DNA of 64,000 nt from Nemopilema nomurai. Lineage: Eukaryota; Cnidaria; Scyphozoa; Rhizostomeae; Rhizostomatidae. The notes under the pieces were generated by a model, which had not been told where the DNA came from, ran no database searches, and saw only the letters and a list, made by a program, of their open reading frames with translations. This document shows positions 1 to 13,853 of this stretch, in pieces. Position 1 is the first letter of the stretch. The number at the start of each line of letters is the position of its first letter. The stretch is from positions 505,885-569,884 of the forward strand of contig ML133451.1 of NCBI GenBank assembly GCA_003864495.1, in the 5' to 3' direction. The position numbers were made by a program, and so were the translations under genes.

Positions 1-1180
1 AAAAGTAAACAAATGCATACAATACAAACTCCAGAATATAAATCCCCAGAAATACAAACCCACCTGGTCCTACAAATGTCACCTAGGAGCGATACAGAGC
101 AGCTGACAGACAAAGTAAGGCCCGTATCAAAGAGCCTAGTTCAATTTCAGCCTGTTGATCCTATTCTTTGTAAATGTTGATTGCGCCAATTTAAAGTTTG
201 AGCAACCTACATTCCATCAAACGATAGGAGTATTGATACAATATTTGGCCAGGAAACGAAAGACCTGATTTCGTCGAAACAAAGAAGTGCCACTTTGCAA
301 AGTTTAGTGCTTTTGTCTAGCTCTGTCTTGCCTATGTCATTAGGAAGGTCAAACAAGGTCAAGGTCAAGGTCATACCAGATTTGACTGCCTGGTCAAACA
401 AGGAGCTGGTAGGCAGTGTCGTAGAGATTGATGAATAATAAGGGGTGGGGGTAGGGGGTGCTCCCGTAATCACCCACTGAAATATTTGTGCTTGCTTAGG
501 CATAATTGCTTCTACATCATTTACCTTTTTAGACTTGAAACAATCATTTGACTCATATTATATCACATTCGCTTGAAAAAATCTGCGTATGAATGCCAGG
601 TACTCCTACTATTTACTGTAAACAGTTAAAAGTGCCCTTTCATAGCTCTAACTAAGCGATCAAAACAATTTCCCAACGAGATATCACCATTGAAAGCTTT
701 CATCCAAAAAGTTACTGGGCTGTCTATATCACTAAAGGATGCTTGTTTGCGGTTCTTTTTCCTTGTTCTATGTTTCTGCGACTATTTAGATGTAGCATTT
801 CTGGAATTCCGCACATGCACAGGCGACTCATTTATTTTATAATAAACTATATACCTCGAGAAAGACAAGCTTGGCAGTCATTGAAGATCACATGTTTGTG
901 CAGAACAAATTCATGAAAAGATTCTTTGAAAACCCTCTCTCTGCTTCAATGAAGAAATAATTTTAAAAGTTACCATGTTCTAATATCATCATTTGACCAG
1001 AATCTCATATTAAAAAAATTTAGCACCTCCAAAATTGAAGACAAATTACCAGCGTTGGTGGTGGGAAACGAGGCTGCTGGATTCTCAAGATGGTGGAGAG
1101 ATCCAAGTGTACTGTTTTGTTCCTCCGAAATGTACTTATAAGATGAATGCTTGTAGATATTAGTAAAGTTATAGATAAAG
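1..1180. other. Upstream region, no gene recognised
   Basis: No convincing exon was seen. The stretch holds a run of AGGTCA half-sites near 346-373 (listed separately) and, closer to the HPS3 start codon, a YY1-like CAAGATGGTGG motif around 1087-1097. The upstream boundary of the HPS3 5' untranslated region cannot be placed. Confidence 0.6.
346..373 (+). promoter_or_regulatory. Cluster of four AGGTCA nuclear-receptor half-sites
   Basis: AGGTCA occurs at 346-351, 356-361, 362-367 and 368-373. The first pair is a direct repeat spaced by 4 nt and the last three are head to tail with no spacer. Two of them read TCAAGGTCA, the extended half-site bound by ERR and NR5A type monomeric nuclear receptors. 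This may be a real element about 0.8 kb upstream of HPS3 or simply a short hexamer repeat; binding is inferred only. Confidence 0.35.
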
Positions 1181-4100
1181 ATGGTGCGAACCCTGTTGTG
1201 TCAGCCGTTGTGCGAGCCGAAGATTTTCACAGACAACTATGAACCAACTTGCTGCTGCTGCACTCCGAATGGGCTTGTTCTTGTCGGGTCTGCTTCTCGG
1301 GTCCATGTCTACTCTGCATCGGGCAGAACGAACTGCCGGGTCATTCACAGCTTTCCTACCGCTGGAATTCCCAAGAAGCTGGCATTTTGTCAATTCCGTG
1401 GATACATAGCGTCAATGGAAAATAAGTCCTTAGAGTCCCGCTCTGGTGCTACCAGTAGGGCACATAACGCCAGAGTCTATGTCAATTGGACCAATGTTTC
1501 TGCAGACTCATTGTATCTCCCACATCACCGTACAGGGTACACACTTTTGATCATTGCGCCTTTCAGCATGATTAATTATTACACATTATCATTACTCATT
1601 ACACATTGCGTGAATTATCATTATACTTTAGAAAAATTAGGTGTGACAGAAACGAAAGGAGATGGCAAATAAACTTGTTTTTTAACATTACTTGCAGTAC
1701 ATTAATCAAGTGCTCCAGTTTCTTTAAGATAAAGACAATGATTAGCAGCTACTCAAGTTTCTTAAGAGCTTGTCATATGCTGGCGAGGATATCATATTAG
1801 CAAAACTAAAACCTAGTATCCGTATATCACTTTCATCACATCACTTTATAGTTTCATCACTTTTCTCTAGTGGTCTTGGCCAGAAATTTGTAACTTTTCA
1901 TACAGGACTTTTATGTGTACTTTGTGTTCTTCTAAAAAATTCTAAATGACCCTGTTCTGTTTGAAGCATTTACTCTGTTTGAAGCAGGCACATTCTTCTC
2001 CATTTGTAGGTATTCTAGAGAAACTTCAATCATCCACAATTATGCTGGAAAGTATTTGGCTATTGATCTCCCTATCAAATACTCAGTGACTGACATCTCA
2101 TGTTGTGATGAAACTGGAAATCTAGCTGTTGCAACAGAAGCAAAATGTTATATTTTCATCTGCAAGACTATCCACTTTGGACAGGCTTCAGGGAATGATT
2201 ACATCATTGATTTTGACTGTGCATTGGAAGTTGACTCTGGTTTTCAAATCAACCAAGTTGCTTTGTTTAGATTTTATATAGCATTTGCTTCATCGCATGA
2301 AATCAGAGTTATAAATGTCATCATGGACAAGGAAGAGTTTATTTCACAAGCAGAAGATGTTGCAAAAGATATCCAGTAAGCTTGATAATTTGGATGATAA
2401 ACATTTCTACATTTTGCCTTTAATCGAACATCATGTTTTATATTAAGTTGCTTTATTTAGAGTATACAGTCATACTTACCTCTTTGAAAAGTTTCCTCGT
2501 CCTTAATTACAGTAGTTTTGCTTCTGTAAATGGCTTTTTAATCTTTCAGAGAGCAACAAATGTCGGAAAAAATCCCCCCAAATGGTACTTCTCATTGCTT
2601 GATTTGCCAGGAAAAAGCAGATGAGAATGTTATATTTTGGAACATTGACCAAGGTCACCCGCAAGGTTCTAACAGCTTGGAACATGAAACTGTAGTAATA
2701 GGGAGAGGAAAAACTCCTTCAACAACACAGAACAGCCCTATGTATGTTGTGGAAGATAGCTGTGTAAAGATGAATGCAATTGCTCAAGATGCAACCTTCA
2801 TAGATTCAGAAAATACTGCCAAAGAAGTCATTGGGTTGAAAGGGAACATTAGGGGCCATCCTCTTTTGGTGATGAATGTTTTCAATGATAGTTATTACAC
2901 AGACATTACTCATCTTACAATGTTGTACAGAAGGTTTCACAATGAGCAGTTTGATCAAGCATCAGAAAGTGTTTTCATTCACAATTTGCAATTGCTCCCA
3001 GTCTATGCAGGTAAATTTTGGTGTTATGCACTTGCTTTTGACTCTAGTTGACCCATTCACATTCTGAATAAAAATCAATCAGCTTGTTGTATCCTCTAGT
3101 GACCTTAAGCATATTTTACAGCTTTTTGCCTTAAGAAGAACAGATTGAGTTAGGCAAGTGGTCATTCAAGTCCAAAGTACTTATGATAGTCATCTTGAAT
3201 GTAAGGTAGACATATTTCAATAAATGAAGTTTCAAGTTTTTGCTCCAGATTCTGACAAAAAGGAGCATTCTTTTGAGTAAAGGGATAAAGGATAAATAGT
3301 TCTGTAAACTGTTTGCTCCATGGGTAGGGAGTAAAGATCAACGAAATTTAGACCCAAATACTTTGAGTGTATAGTAGAGAAATACTGGTGTGATGTACTA
3401 AAATATGGGACCACCAAACAGAGCTAAATGCTCTCACAAAATCTGCCAAACTAGGTTATTCATGTACTGCATGTTCTAAAATTTGCTGCCTTGTCTGTAT
3501 TGATTGGGATAACAGAGATAATCAATAGACTGGGATATTATTCTCTCTTATTGCACATGTTGTTTACCAATGGGTACTTTTTGAAAACTATGCTGTTTGT
3601 CTATGCTCAGCTTTCATTCGTTTCGTATCAATTAGTATTTTATAGAGCATCATGCGCTTTGTCTCTAAAGGACAAAGAATATTACATTTTGATATTTATT
3701 TTTTCTAGAATTCCCTGCACATTCCAGCATTCCTAGCTTTTCATTAGAGTCTCACCCGGAGGCAACAGTGCATGGCTCCCTGATCTCCCTGGGGCTGTTT
3801 TTCTCCAATGGACGAAAAGGGTTCTTGTATGACATGCTGCACGTGCCCAGGCTCCTCACCGAGTATGATTTCACTGATGAGTGCATTTCTGCTCGTCTGA
3901 CACACAAGATGCTGCATGTTGTCACAAAGAATGGTTTAGAAACATACACCACTCGCCTCTATTCTTCTGCGGCCCAGAATGCCAGGATTCATTTTCCAGA
4001 CAACATCCTCTCGTCACCTAATCTTAAAGGTAAGTTATTTAGTGCGATGCGTGAGTTTCGTTATATGTTGAAACTTATTCTCAAGCAAGATGTTTATAAC

Positions 4101-7100
4101 AGCATTGAAGGAAGGCACCATGGTGCTAACTGTCATGTCTACCAGGTGAATATCTCCAATAGTAAAGCACATTATTGACTTACAATGTTTAACACATAAC
4201 GTTGTGTTTCTTAATCAACTGGCATAAAGCATCCCTGAAGATACTTTTCGGCAATGCGATTGGTTCTTTAGGTCGCGAACGGGCTTATTCCTCAGTCAGC
4301 TTCTCATCAGGTAGTGAACTGGACAACAAGAGCCCGATGAGCGAGCTGTTGGCAGATTTCAGCGAAGAAGAGCAAGGTGATGTGCAAGAAGGAATCACTC
4401 CCAAGGAGGGGTATTATGCCAAGGTTCCTATCGAATCTCGTTCTTCAATGACTCCATCGAAGACACGGATGCCTTTCAGGCGCCGGAAGAAGGAAGTGCA
4501 AGAGAGAGACGATAGCCGAACAGACGAGAAAGACGGGCAAAAAATGGAGCGACGCCTTAGCTCCAGCTTCTTGCAACACGCTACAGGACCAGTTGTTTAT
4601 AACTGGTTCGACTTGATTCAGGTTTGGGCAAACGGAATCTTCTTTCTGTAGTCTCTTTTTGACTCTGTACTAGTTGCCTCAACAAAAGCATTATGATTTC
4701 GCTTTTTACGGAATTGTTGCACGTTGCCTTGTGTTTGTTGAGGGACTGTGTTGAACTTAGTTTCATGCGACGATTTTTGACATCACAATCGGCCAGATCT
4801 TGAAGGACCGTTTGCTAAACCCTATGACACTATTATGCTTATAAAAATTGAAAACAGATAATGCGCGTTCCTTTTGCATTCAACCTTTATTTTTCAATTT
4901 ATGATTTTTCAATATTTTCCTTTGCTACGGTGGTTGCTTCCAATACCACGATTCGCTCTTTCAAATACCGTAATTCGCTTGCTTTTCCATCCTCTTTTCT
5001 TATCTTTTGGCAGCCATGTCCTTCAACAGAAATCGAGATTTGTCTCATTGCTATTTACCAACTGAGCGATTTCGCTTTTGTCGGCTCGACCGAGAAACAC
5101 ATCGTTTTACTACAGAAGAGCTTGGAGTTCAAGTGAGTCGTATCTGTATTCACTTTCATTTGCAGAAATTCATTCATCTGCTTGGCTGATTAAGTTTATC
5201 GTTTCTAGGGTCTTCTTTGTTACACGTTCAATATCTTTTACGTTTGCTTCTCTACATTAGGGACAGGCGTGGCTCCCATTCTAAAGACCGATCAGTTTCC
5301 TGGAAGGTATACGTACGAGAGGTCACCCCAGCCCTGGATGTCTCCAGAGAAGTCGTAAGATTCCTTTCATTTCTTCCAAGTTTAGAAATGTTTTTGCATT
5401 TGTTTTGGAGGTAAGCAAGAGTTAAGCTTGAAGAATTTCTGTCCTTTTGTAGCAGTTGTTTTGCATACACCTTGTACATGTTTGCGAGTCGTAATATGAT
5501 TTGGAGATTGTGGTACTGTTTTAGTTCATCTAACTCAGAGAGAGCACAGCTACGTGAATAGAGTCACTTTGCTGTAGATTACCTTGGCACTGGCGTAGAC
5601 TACCATTCTCGTATGTCTACCAGTCTACCACTAACAATGGTTTTAAGGAGTAGCTCGTTTGGACACGTGATTACAAAGCAGTGGTTTATTATGAGAAATT
5701 TAGCAACTGAAGTTTCACGCAAGATTCTTTGAAGCAATTCTCTACCCATATTATGAAAATACAACTTAAACTTTCCATATATCTATGAGAGCATAAAGTA
5801 ATAATTGCTATGCGGATTGTTTTGTCACGTAGATTGTTATACCATGCGCCATAGCATGTCCTTCTTGTCGCATTTTTCATCACGTGCTATTGTATTGAAC
5901 CGTTTCCTTTCAGATGAAGTTGATCGAGGGCTCTGAATTTGCAAACCGAGTGTTTTTCACCAGCTTCTCTCCGAGTCGCATCTTTTCCTAAGAGTGGACC
6001 TCTCTTCAAATATGGCAGAGGACAGAAAGGAGGCCGCGCGTTTGGCAATCAAAAGATCCTCCGTCAAACTTGGAGACTTTTTCTCAAGGTACAAAGTTAA
6101 ATTCTAGAATCTGTTCTTCTTGCGCAAGTATGCAGTAATTGCATAAATCAATATTACTGACCCTTCTTCGTTGAACCGTTATTGTTTTGGCTTTTCTTCA
6201 CTTCTTTCAACGGGTATGCAACGACTCTTATTGCAATAAAGGTTTTATTTTGTTATCTCCAAGCTTTGCAATGTTCTGATCTCGTTTCTTTAATGACAAT
6301 GTTTCAAAAAGTTGTAGCCCTAGGAATGTTTCCACCTGTCCACTAGTCACTTCCTTTTGGTAGTTTTTTGCACTACTCTCAGAGAAGCAAATGGTAGTTT
6401 ACCCATCATCATGTTCTTAGGTGTGGCTCAAGCTTTGACTATTCAATGGCCAAGGAATACTACAACATGGCAGCTATTAAACTGGAACAAGTGCTTTTAC
6501 GGCACTCTGTCAGAGACAAGGAGGAAGACCTGGTGACTTTACTCTCATCATTTGTCTCTCGGTGGCTTCTTTTACCTTTTATGTGTGCTTGAAAGTATTA
6601 ATCGTATCCTTCAATTAGACTGCGTGTTATGCATTTGCTAAAACATGCTTCCAATTATTTACCTACTGTTGCACTTAAGTTGTCATTGTTCTAGAGATGT
6701 AGATTACCTCTCTCCTCTACAAATTTTGCCATAAGATTTTATTAAATATTTTTCTCTTTATATTACCTGACCTTACACTTAACTGGAAACGCTTTTCGTT
6801 TTTCCACTCTTAAAACCATTTTTGCGCCTTTCAGGGCAATCGCTATGGCATCGGTATGATTCAGTATTTAAATGGAAAAGTTCTTTCAGACCAGGAAGAA
6901 GCTGATTTAACAGAGGTTTGTTAAAGCCTGGCTTCGCTTGAATGTTAATGTTGTTTTTAAGAAACAAAAATCATGCCAGTGCTAGGAAACCATTGACAGA
7001 AGTATTGATCGTGCATCACACGTATACAACGGATAGGTTGCCCAAACCCAGTGCCCTTTCACAAAACGCCAGTCTGCTATCGGGTCGGCTCTTTAGGAAC

Positions 7101-10100
7101 ATACATTGACGCATTGCGTTTCTTGGGCTTCTCGCGCAGATGCTAGGTGATGGGACACTAAGTCATCGAAACAAATTATCAGGATGAACAAGCAGAGCTG
7201 ATAGCCAGTCCTGTTTTTCGACTTGGAATGTGTCGGTATTGGCAAATGACATGTTTTCATGAGAAACGTTGCATTGAAAGTTTGAATATTTTGGCCGCAA
7301 ACATGCCCTAGAACCAGTTTGAATCGAATCCCGGTTAAGTCGAATCATGAATAATCTCTATAAATCGGACAGATAACCCTTTCCTCTTTGGTTTTAAATC
7401 AAGAACATTATGCTCAAGAAATGTTTAGGAAACTTGGGATATACTGAAAATACTATTAACGCGAAAGAGAGCACTGAAAGGACGTCTTTTATGCCTGGCT
7501 TATGTGTCTAGCCACCATTTGCAATTTTCAAATGTTGGTGGAATCTTCTTCATTAAAGAAGATCTCTCACTTCGTTTTCGAAGCTGCTTCAAAATGTCTA
7601 CTTTAAGAGATTGCCACATAATTATGATCTTCTGATATTCAGCCTTTTTTTGATAGGAATCAACACTCCACATCCTAAATATTTATGCCTCTGCTGCCCC
7701 GCAGCTACTTTCAAATGTCATATTTGGGTCAAAATTGAAAAACATTCCGGCAGGTTGGTTGACCTTCTTACCTTGTTGCAAAAGTTTTGATCTGTTAATT
7801 GAATTCTTGTCACATTATTCTCACTTAACATTAGATAAATCTTTCTTCTTTCCTTTTTCTTTTGAACGGCCAGTATTCGTCCTTCTTGCAGATAAAGCTG
7901 TTTTGCTGTTGGAGAGTTTTATGCCCCTTGGGGACAGCACTTCGAATCACAGGTAAAAGAACATCATGGACCATAATTTGTCTTCTGCAAGATGATTGGT
8001 CATTTCAGTATTATTCCTGGGTTTCTTTTTCACAATTGCAGGGCATTAATTTCGCATCTTTATTGCTTGGGGCACAGTCCATTCTCTTGCTTTCTAAAAA
8101 ATGATCAAAATGATTTGATAAGCGCGATGAGCTTTGTATCTACCAATATGAAGCTGTTTCCGGCACTTAGTGCTACATGCATTCAATTGCAACACTTTTC
8201 TTTCGTTAAGCTCTATATTTTCCCTGGTCTTTCTATTTTGTGCATCTTTTCTCCAAGACTTTCAGATTTGGATTTCATCGTGGTGGCAATTCTGCGTTTG
8301 CAAATCGGTGATGTAACGCACGCTGAACATATTCTCCGGAAGTTGAACGATGTAAGCAAGAAAATCACATTCTTTTTAGATATTGCTGAGAAGCCTCAAC
8401 GTTGTCTGTAAAGGCATCTCTGCTAAATCGCCTGGCGTTCAAATCTTTGTTGGTGTATTCTATGTTTTGTATTCTACTGCTCTCTCTCTTTCTATATTTT
8501 TGTAGAAGCAGCTGATCCAAGCAATTTCCAAGTATCCCGATAAACTGTGGAACGGAGAGAATTTATCACATCTTGGCCAGGTTGGTAGAAATGTTCGAAA
8601 TGCGGCAATAGTGGGTTGCCTCTTACAATTTTTGTTTATTAGACTTTGGAACTCATTTATCCCCAAAATGCTCTTGGTCACACTGTGTTACTTTGTTTCC
8701 AACAGCTTCTTCGAAAGCATTTCGCTAAAGCGTTTGTTGACTTATTGGTGTCACTGTATGACAACGGCATCATCGACCTTAATAAGGCACTCAGTGCCTA
8801 TGGGGTATGTTACTCTATCTGTCACCTTCACAGTTTTCCTATTATGGTCGACATTTGACACTTATCTAACAATCTCTCAATCTCCCCCACTTTTTGGCGC
8901 TATTAAATGGTCAGTTTCGATCTTCATCAAACAATTACATTAACCTCTTTTCTCACACTTTTTGCCCCACTGATGGCCAAACAAATTTTGTCTCGTTGAA
9001 ATGATGTTCCAGTAGATTTAGTCAATGTAAGTTGTAAATACGGTTTTTGCCTTTTTCATTTTCCTTTTTTGAAACAAATTTATTTGGTTTGTTGAAAAAA
9101 CTTTTATTATATTGTTTAATAGCTTGGTGGAAATAACTTGGCAGCTGAAAAACAAAGTGTCAGAGGTTTAGATTTGCTTGAAACTCTTCTTAATGGTGTG
9201 TTTTTTTCTTGCGGTTAAACCCTTAAGAATTCATTCAGCGTGTTCTTCTTTTGTAATCAGGAACATCATATTATGCATATTTTCCCTTTCAAGTCACTGA
9301 AAAACAGTTGTTTATAGAATCTAAGCCCTTTTCATGTCGAAAATAGTTTATTGCATTATGCAATTTTTCAGTGTAGTAGAAGTAAAAGTATATTGGAGAT
9401 GCTTATCCTGAGCTTATTTCTGTTTATACGACAATTTAGATGAGAAAAGGAAAGATGCTTTTCCAGAAATAATGGTAAGAATGTATTTTCTTCTACAAGA
9501 TTCATTTTGAGCTCCCGAACTGCCCATGTACTGCCATATTTGCAGCTCCATGGTTGCAATTTCATATTCTAAAGATGATTGCCATATTTATTCTTAACCT
9601 CTTCTTCCATACGTAAACCCTTTCTGTATTAGAATGTTTTATTGTATGTTGGACCGAGTGTTGTTCTGTTAATTTGCGAAATCAGATTGCTTGATAATTA
9701 CTCTTTTGTTTTAGAGTCATCTTCTACGACAGTATCATCTTTATTACGAAGCAAACATTCAGCCTGATCTCCTGAAAATTCCTCATAATCACATTGTACG
9801 TTGTATCCTCCTTTTAGGGTCATAGTAGAATATTAACGTTGTCGGTCTTTGTAGCCCAATCGACCCGTTTGGATTTGTATCTTCAAAATTCGTTGAAACT
9901 TGCCATTGAAACTTCAATGTACTCGTATTCATACCACAAATAGTTTGTCTATGAACATGCACTTTGTTATTTTGCTCCTCATTTATGTGCACTTTCTTTT
10001 CACAGCCAAAGGGGAGTGGTCATTTTGTCTCGAGGATGATTGGCTCGATAAATTGCCTCCCTTTTCAGGTATGTTATGGTACATCTCTTTTTGAGTCCTC

Positions 10101-12997
10101 GAAAGTGCTCTGCTCCACAAAGTTATGCGCTGTGTTCTTCAACCCTACAACGACGAACTTGTAGTTCGGTCATGTACCTGCTCCTGAACTTCATTCATTT
10201 GCAAGTGATCTTTGAGAGACCATGCAAATGTATCTAATGCATCGATTTCCCATCCTTCGCTTGAGCTGTATCCAGAAATACGAACATCGATAAGGATTCC
10301 TTAATCGCGGCATCGTGGTCTGTCTCGCCTCGTATTATAAATTTCACGATCTCCCAAACGGAACATAATACTGCTATGCCGAAAGTTTTTTATGAAACAT
10401 TTTCATCCATTTGTTGCTTGCCCTTCATATTAACAGTCTGTAAATTGACATTATCTTTAATAACTTTTCTGTTACTTTTCCAATTACTTAAATTTAATTT
10501 TTCATTCAATTGTATGCGCACTGACATTCGATAACTATTGCTAGACCGAGTTCAAGATAACCGAAACTAATATTCGTTGACGTTTTTTAATTTCAAGAAC
10601 TGATGATTTCGTCTACAAAAAGTTCAGTTTGCTGTAATTGCCTTCTCAAAATTAAAGGAAAATACTCGAGTTGAAGCGCTTTTCCAAGAGCTTTTAGTAC
10701 CGAGCATTACAGTGGCAAAAACTTAATTTGAAAATGATTAAAACTTTCAGAGTCCAGAAAAGGCTTCGGCCACAATTTTTTATAATTCAGACTTTCCTCA
10801 TCACCAGCTGAAAACAATTTTTTTTCAATTTCTTTAATTTCTTATGATAAAAATTACTGATAAACCTTCTTCAAATATGACATTAACAGGCAAAACCTTC
10901 CTCCGGCTCCCAGCCGTGGAGCCGTCAATTTTTCTTGATTCTGAAAACGTGTATCAAATTCCTTGAACTAACTTTGAAACACAACCCAGTTCCAAGAAAC
11001 GACTTTTACCGTCTGCAAATTTTTCAGGAGATCTTCCAGTTCCTCAAGACTGCCTGAGAAGAAAGCAGCAACAACAACTGTCAGCACGCAATTCACCTGA
11101 GGGCTCTCCACTCATGCAAAAGAAAGCAGCCTCTCCTCAAGTTTGCACCTGCTGCTGTTGTAACAGTTTTCTTCTGAAAATTCAGGTATTTTCAGTGGAT
11201 TTACAAACGTACCACTATGGACAGCCTCGGCTTTGTTTTTTCCAAGCTTTTTGGTCAACGAATTCCACAATTGGCACCAGACTTGTTGACAATAATCATA
11301 ATTATCAATTATCAGTTGACAATTATCAGTTGATAAAAATTATCATAAACAATTATCACCTATCATCATGAAATCGATTTATCACCTGTGTCTGTTCAGC
11401 AGGAATGCCAAAACTGTCAATTCTGTGTAATTTTGTGTTTATTGTTTATTGTGAAAAATTACACAAGCCAGATTGAAATCTTGTAAGCTTGTATTTATAG
11501 CATTAAAGTAATTGGTGGTTGATGCTCTTTTTGGAAAGCACCCACCCTGAACCAAACGATGGATTATCTTTCGTCAACCGCCAGAGGCGTTTGTATGCTG
11601 CCTCTGTTTCTTGTGTAGTCCTGTGCAGGCTAACTGTCAGCCGCCAGTAGGCCTTTTCAGTAGAGACGTTGCCTTATTCATGTTTGCTTTTGTTTCAGTC
11701 ACTGGCATGCTCAACCCATTGCACTCCGGAAACTTACGAATTGCTGCAGGAGTTCGCAACTGAAAAGAATTTCCTTGGCGAGGATTCGATGAAGTTACTC
11801 TGTTATCCTTTCACTGGAAAAGTTGTTGAAGTGAGTACCTGCTTGCAATCTACAAAAAACACATTTCTAAGATTAGCTGCTTTAATGATGGAAAAAGTAC
11901 TGAGAATGTTGGGAGAGTGAGTTTAAAGTTTGTTTTCTTTCTTCGTTTAGCTGCTCTCAACTGATCGAAGGTCTGTGTGGCATCTCTTCGTGTTATTAAT
12001 AAATGTTCTCTGCTTCAGGAAGATAAAATGCACGACAGGAATGACCTGTTCTAAGAACTGAATGTTGCCTTCTAGGCTGTCGAGTTCGCCATCTTCAATT
12101 ATCCTGCCGTGATGCTACAGTACGCTAGAGACGTGTTTCGGTTAAAGAAAGATCAGGTTTTTGAAACTTGTTGATTTGACGTTTTCACTCGAATAGATTG
12201 ATTTTCAAATCTTCTTGTTTGATTGCCTTGTTTATCTCCATGAAGTAAGTCTTCTTTTGGCCTAATTAAGAATGCTATCAGAATCTCCCTTAACCTTGTC
12301 ATTTCTAGCAATTCTAATTAGCATAATAAAGATTTAATCTGTATATGCTGCGTCATAGAAGACTGCAGTTGCTTTATACGTGGTTGTTATGACTTTGATG
12401 ATAGCAAGCACCCAAAGCAAATAGCTAGTTACGAATGCAGTTTTTCACTGTCTGTTTTTCCATTCCAGTGGAAGGTGCTCCTGTCCTGTCTCCTAAAGGT
12501 TCTAAAAGACGAGCTGTATGAAAGACTGAACAAGGACACTTATTTCGACGCACTGAAGGGTAATCATACTTGCTGGGGTTCTGTTCCGACTTAAATTCAA
12601 AATGAATTAAGAGAAAGCGTAATTGTGTTAATTCTGTGAATTGTAAAATATCATTAAAATTTGAAAGAAGGATGAAATACTGACTGGTCTTTTTATGACA
12701 TAAACTGCGTGGTTTAAGTTTTGCAAATTTAGCCGATTCAACGCATGTTAAACTTACTCGCGTGTATTTTCCCTTACTGCATCTTCAGTGCCGGCATCTT
12801 CAGTTCTTCTTCAAAATCTTCCAGGGACTTTATCCAAACTCGCAAGACTCTGCAGTCCCTCGGAGCTGGTCAGCCTCCTTCCAGGGGATGGAACAGCGAA
12901 GTTCTTCCTGCCATTCGTCTTGGACTCCTACCAAATTCACAATGCAGTGGCTATGAGGAATGGAATGCTGCAAGCTCACCTTGAATTGAACATCTGA
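1181..12997 (+). CDS. HPS3: BLOC-2 complex subunit HPS3, complete gene of about 25 exons
   Basis: HPS3 is a subunit of BLOC-2, a cytosolic complex that directs cargo from endosomes to lysosome-related organelles. Supported exons are 1181-1536, 2010-2375, 2550-3010, 3709-4029, 4272-4621, 5014-5132, 5261-5354, 5964-6088, 6421-6532, 6835-6915, 7657-7753, 7874-7952, 8042-8076 (weak donor), 8266-8351, 8506-8580, 8706-8804, 9123-9195, 9440-9474, 9715-9795, 10006-10068, 11028-11185, 11699-11830, 12076-12156, 12469-12559 and 12789-12997. Most joins keep phase. Family matches by eye include VYVNWTN, LLSESHLFLR, LGDFFSR, LRLQIGD and, near the C terminus, LLPGDGTAKFFLPFVLD. The product would be about 1250 residues, longer than the vertebrate protein of about 1000. 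The start is the first ATG of the open first exon. One join (9795 to 10006) is out of phase with the donor chosen, so that boundary is uncertain. No membrane segment or signal peptide is evident. Confidence 0.93.
10856..10935. repeat. Intronic relic related to the 26.4/51.2 kb repeat block
   Basis: Inside the HPS3 intron between 10068 and 11028, sequence containing TAAACCTTCTTCAAATATGA and then CTCCGG..CAGCC..GAGCCGTCA is clearly related to 28262-28335 and to 52990-53080 in the two copies of the large repeat block. It is a diverged third copy of a dispersed repeat, probably the non-LTR element whose reverse-transcriptase relic lies beside those copies. Confidence 0.6.
11284..11371. repeat. 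AT-rich array of TTATCA / TGATAA motifs in an HPS3 intron
   Basis: This segment of the intron after 11185 is built of many interleaved, partly palindromic copies of AATTATCA and its complement. It is low-complexity DNA able to form hairpins. No function is indicated. Confidence 0.65.
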
Positions 12998-13853
12998 AAT
13001 GCGTACTCCACAATTATTTGCTTTCGGCATTTTTCACACATGTCTATTTCAATGCATTTAATCTACGAGTTTCTGTTACAGATAATTTATGAATTTTTCG
13101 ATGAATTTTCTTATTTGTACTGTAAATCATATGAATTTATAATAGAGATATTTTGCTAGAAGTATTTTGTTTGATGATGGAAATAGTTTTGTAAATTTGG
13201 GTAAACATCGTTTTATCAGTTTCGGGGAGAGAAACCTTTGCACTCGTATTTTCTGCATGTTAGTAGATTTTCCCCAAGAAAGGAGTGCTAATCCTTCGAA
13301 GCGTTTTGAGTTTTTTAGCTAACAAGATCATTAGTTTTCTGAAAATTTCGCCAAAAAGAAGATTTGATTGTTGATAATATGTTGTAAAGAATTACAAATC
13401 CAACAGCATTATAGAAGACGTTGTTTCACTTTCTTGGTATTAAATCTAAACGAAATAGTTTACAATGCAATCTTTTCGCCTGTGGCTGTTATTGTGCTTT
13501 CCGTACCTCTGTGCGTGCGATTCGGTTTTCGGTTGGAAAGGTGTCCTAACTTTGTAGCAAAACAATTAACACTTCTGTTGTGCTGGGAAATGAGATCAAC
13601 CCCGAGAAATTATCTTTTAACGTTAGATCTGCTTAAACATCACAACCTATTAGTTCTGAGAGAGTTGCAGGCCTGATTTTCCATGGCAAAGGCTATTCCG
13701 ATTGGACTCAGTTGTAATAAGAAATCCTGGCACAAAGTTCGCTACCTTCATAGACCATAATTGGACACTGAAGTAACATGTCCTGTAGAAGGCTGGGGCC
13801 TGTCTTGGCCGATTACAGTAGGCGTTCCGACACATCGCTTTCCTTTGAGACCC

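Noticed and set aside
207..503. 98-codon - strand frame with TLTLTL repeat
   Set aside because: The repeat is produced by the AGGTCA hexamer run; there is no family, splice site or promoter.
5914..5963. Upstream acceptor for the HPS3 exon ending at 6088
   Set aside because: Using it runs into a stop (..SPSRIFS), whereas the acceptor at 5963 gives LLSESHLFLR in phase, a family match.
9013..9026. Possible 14-nt microexon in HPS3 (CCAG..GTAAGT)
   Set aside because: In the required phase it begins with a stop codon, and direct joining of 8804 to 9123 keeps phase.
13368..13676. 102-codon + strand frame after HPS3
   Set aside because: It lies in the 3' flank of HPS3 with no splice signals and no recognisable domain.
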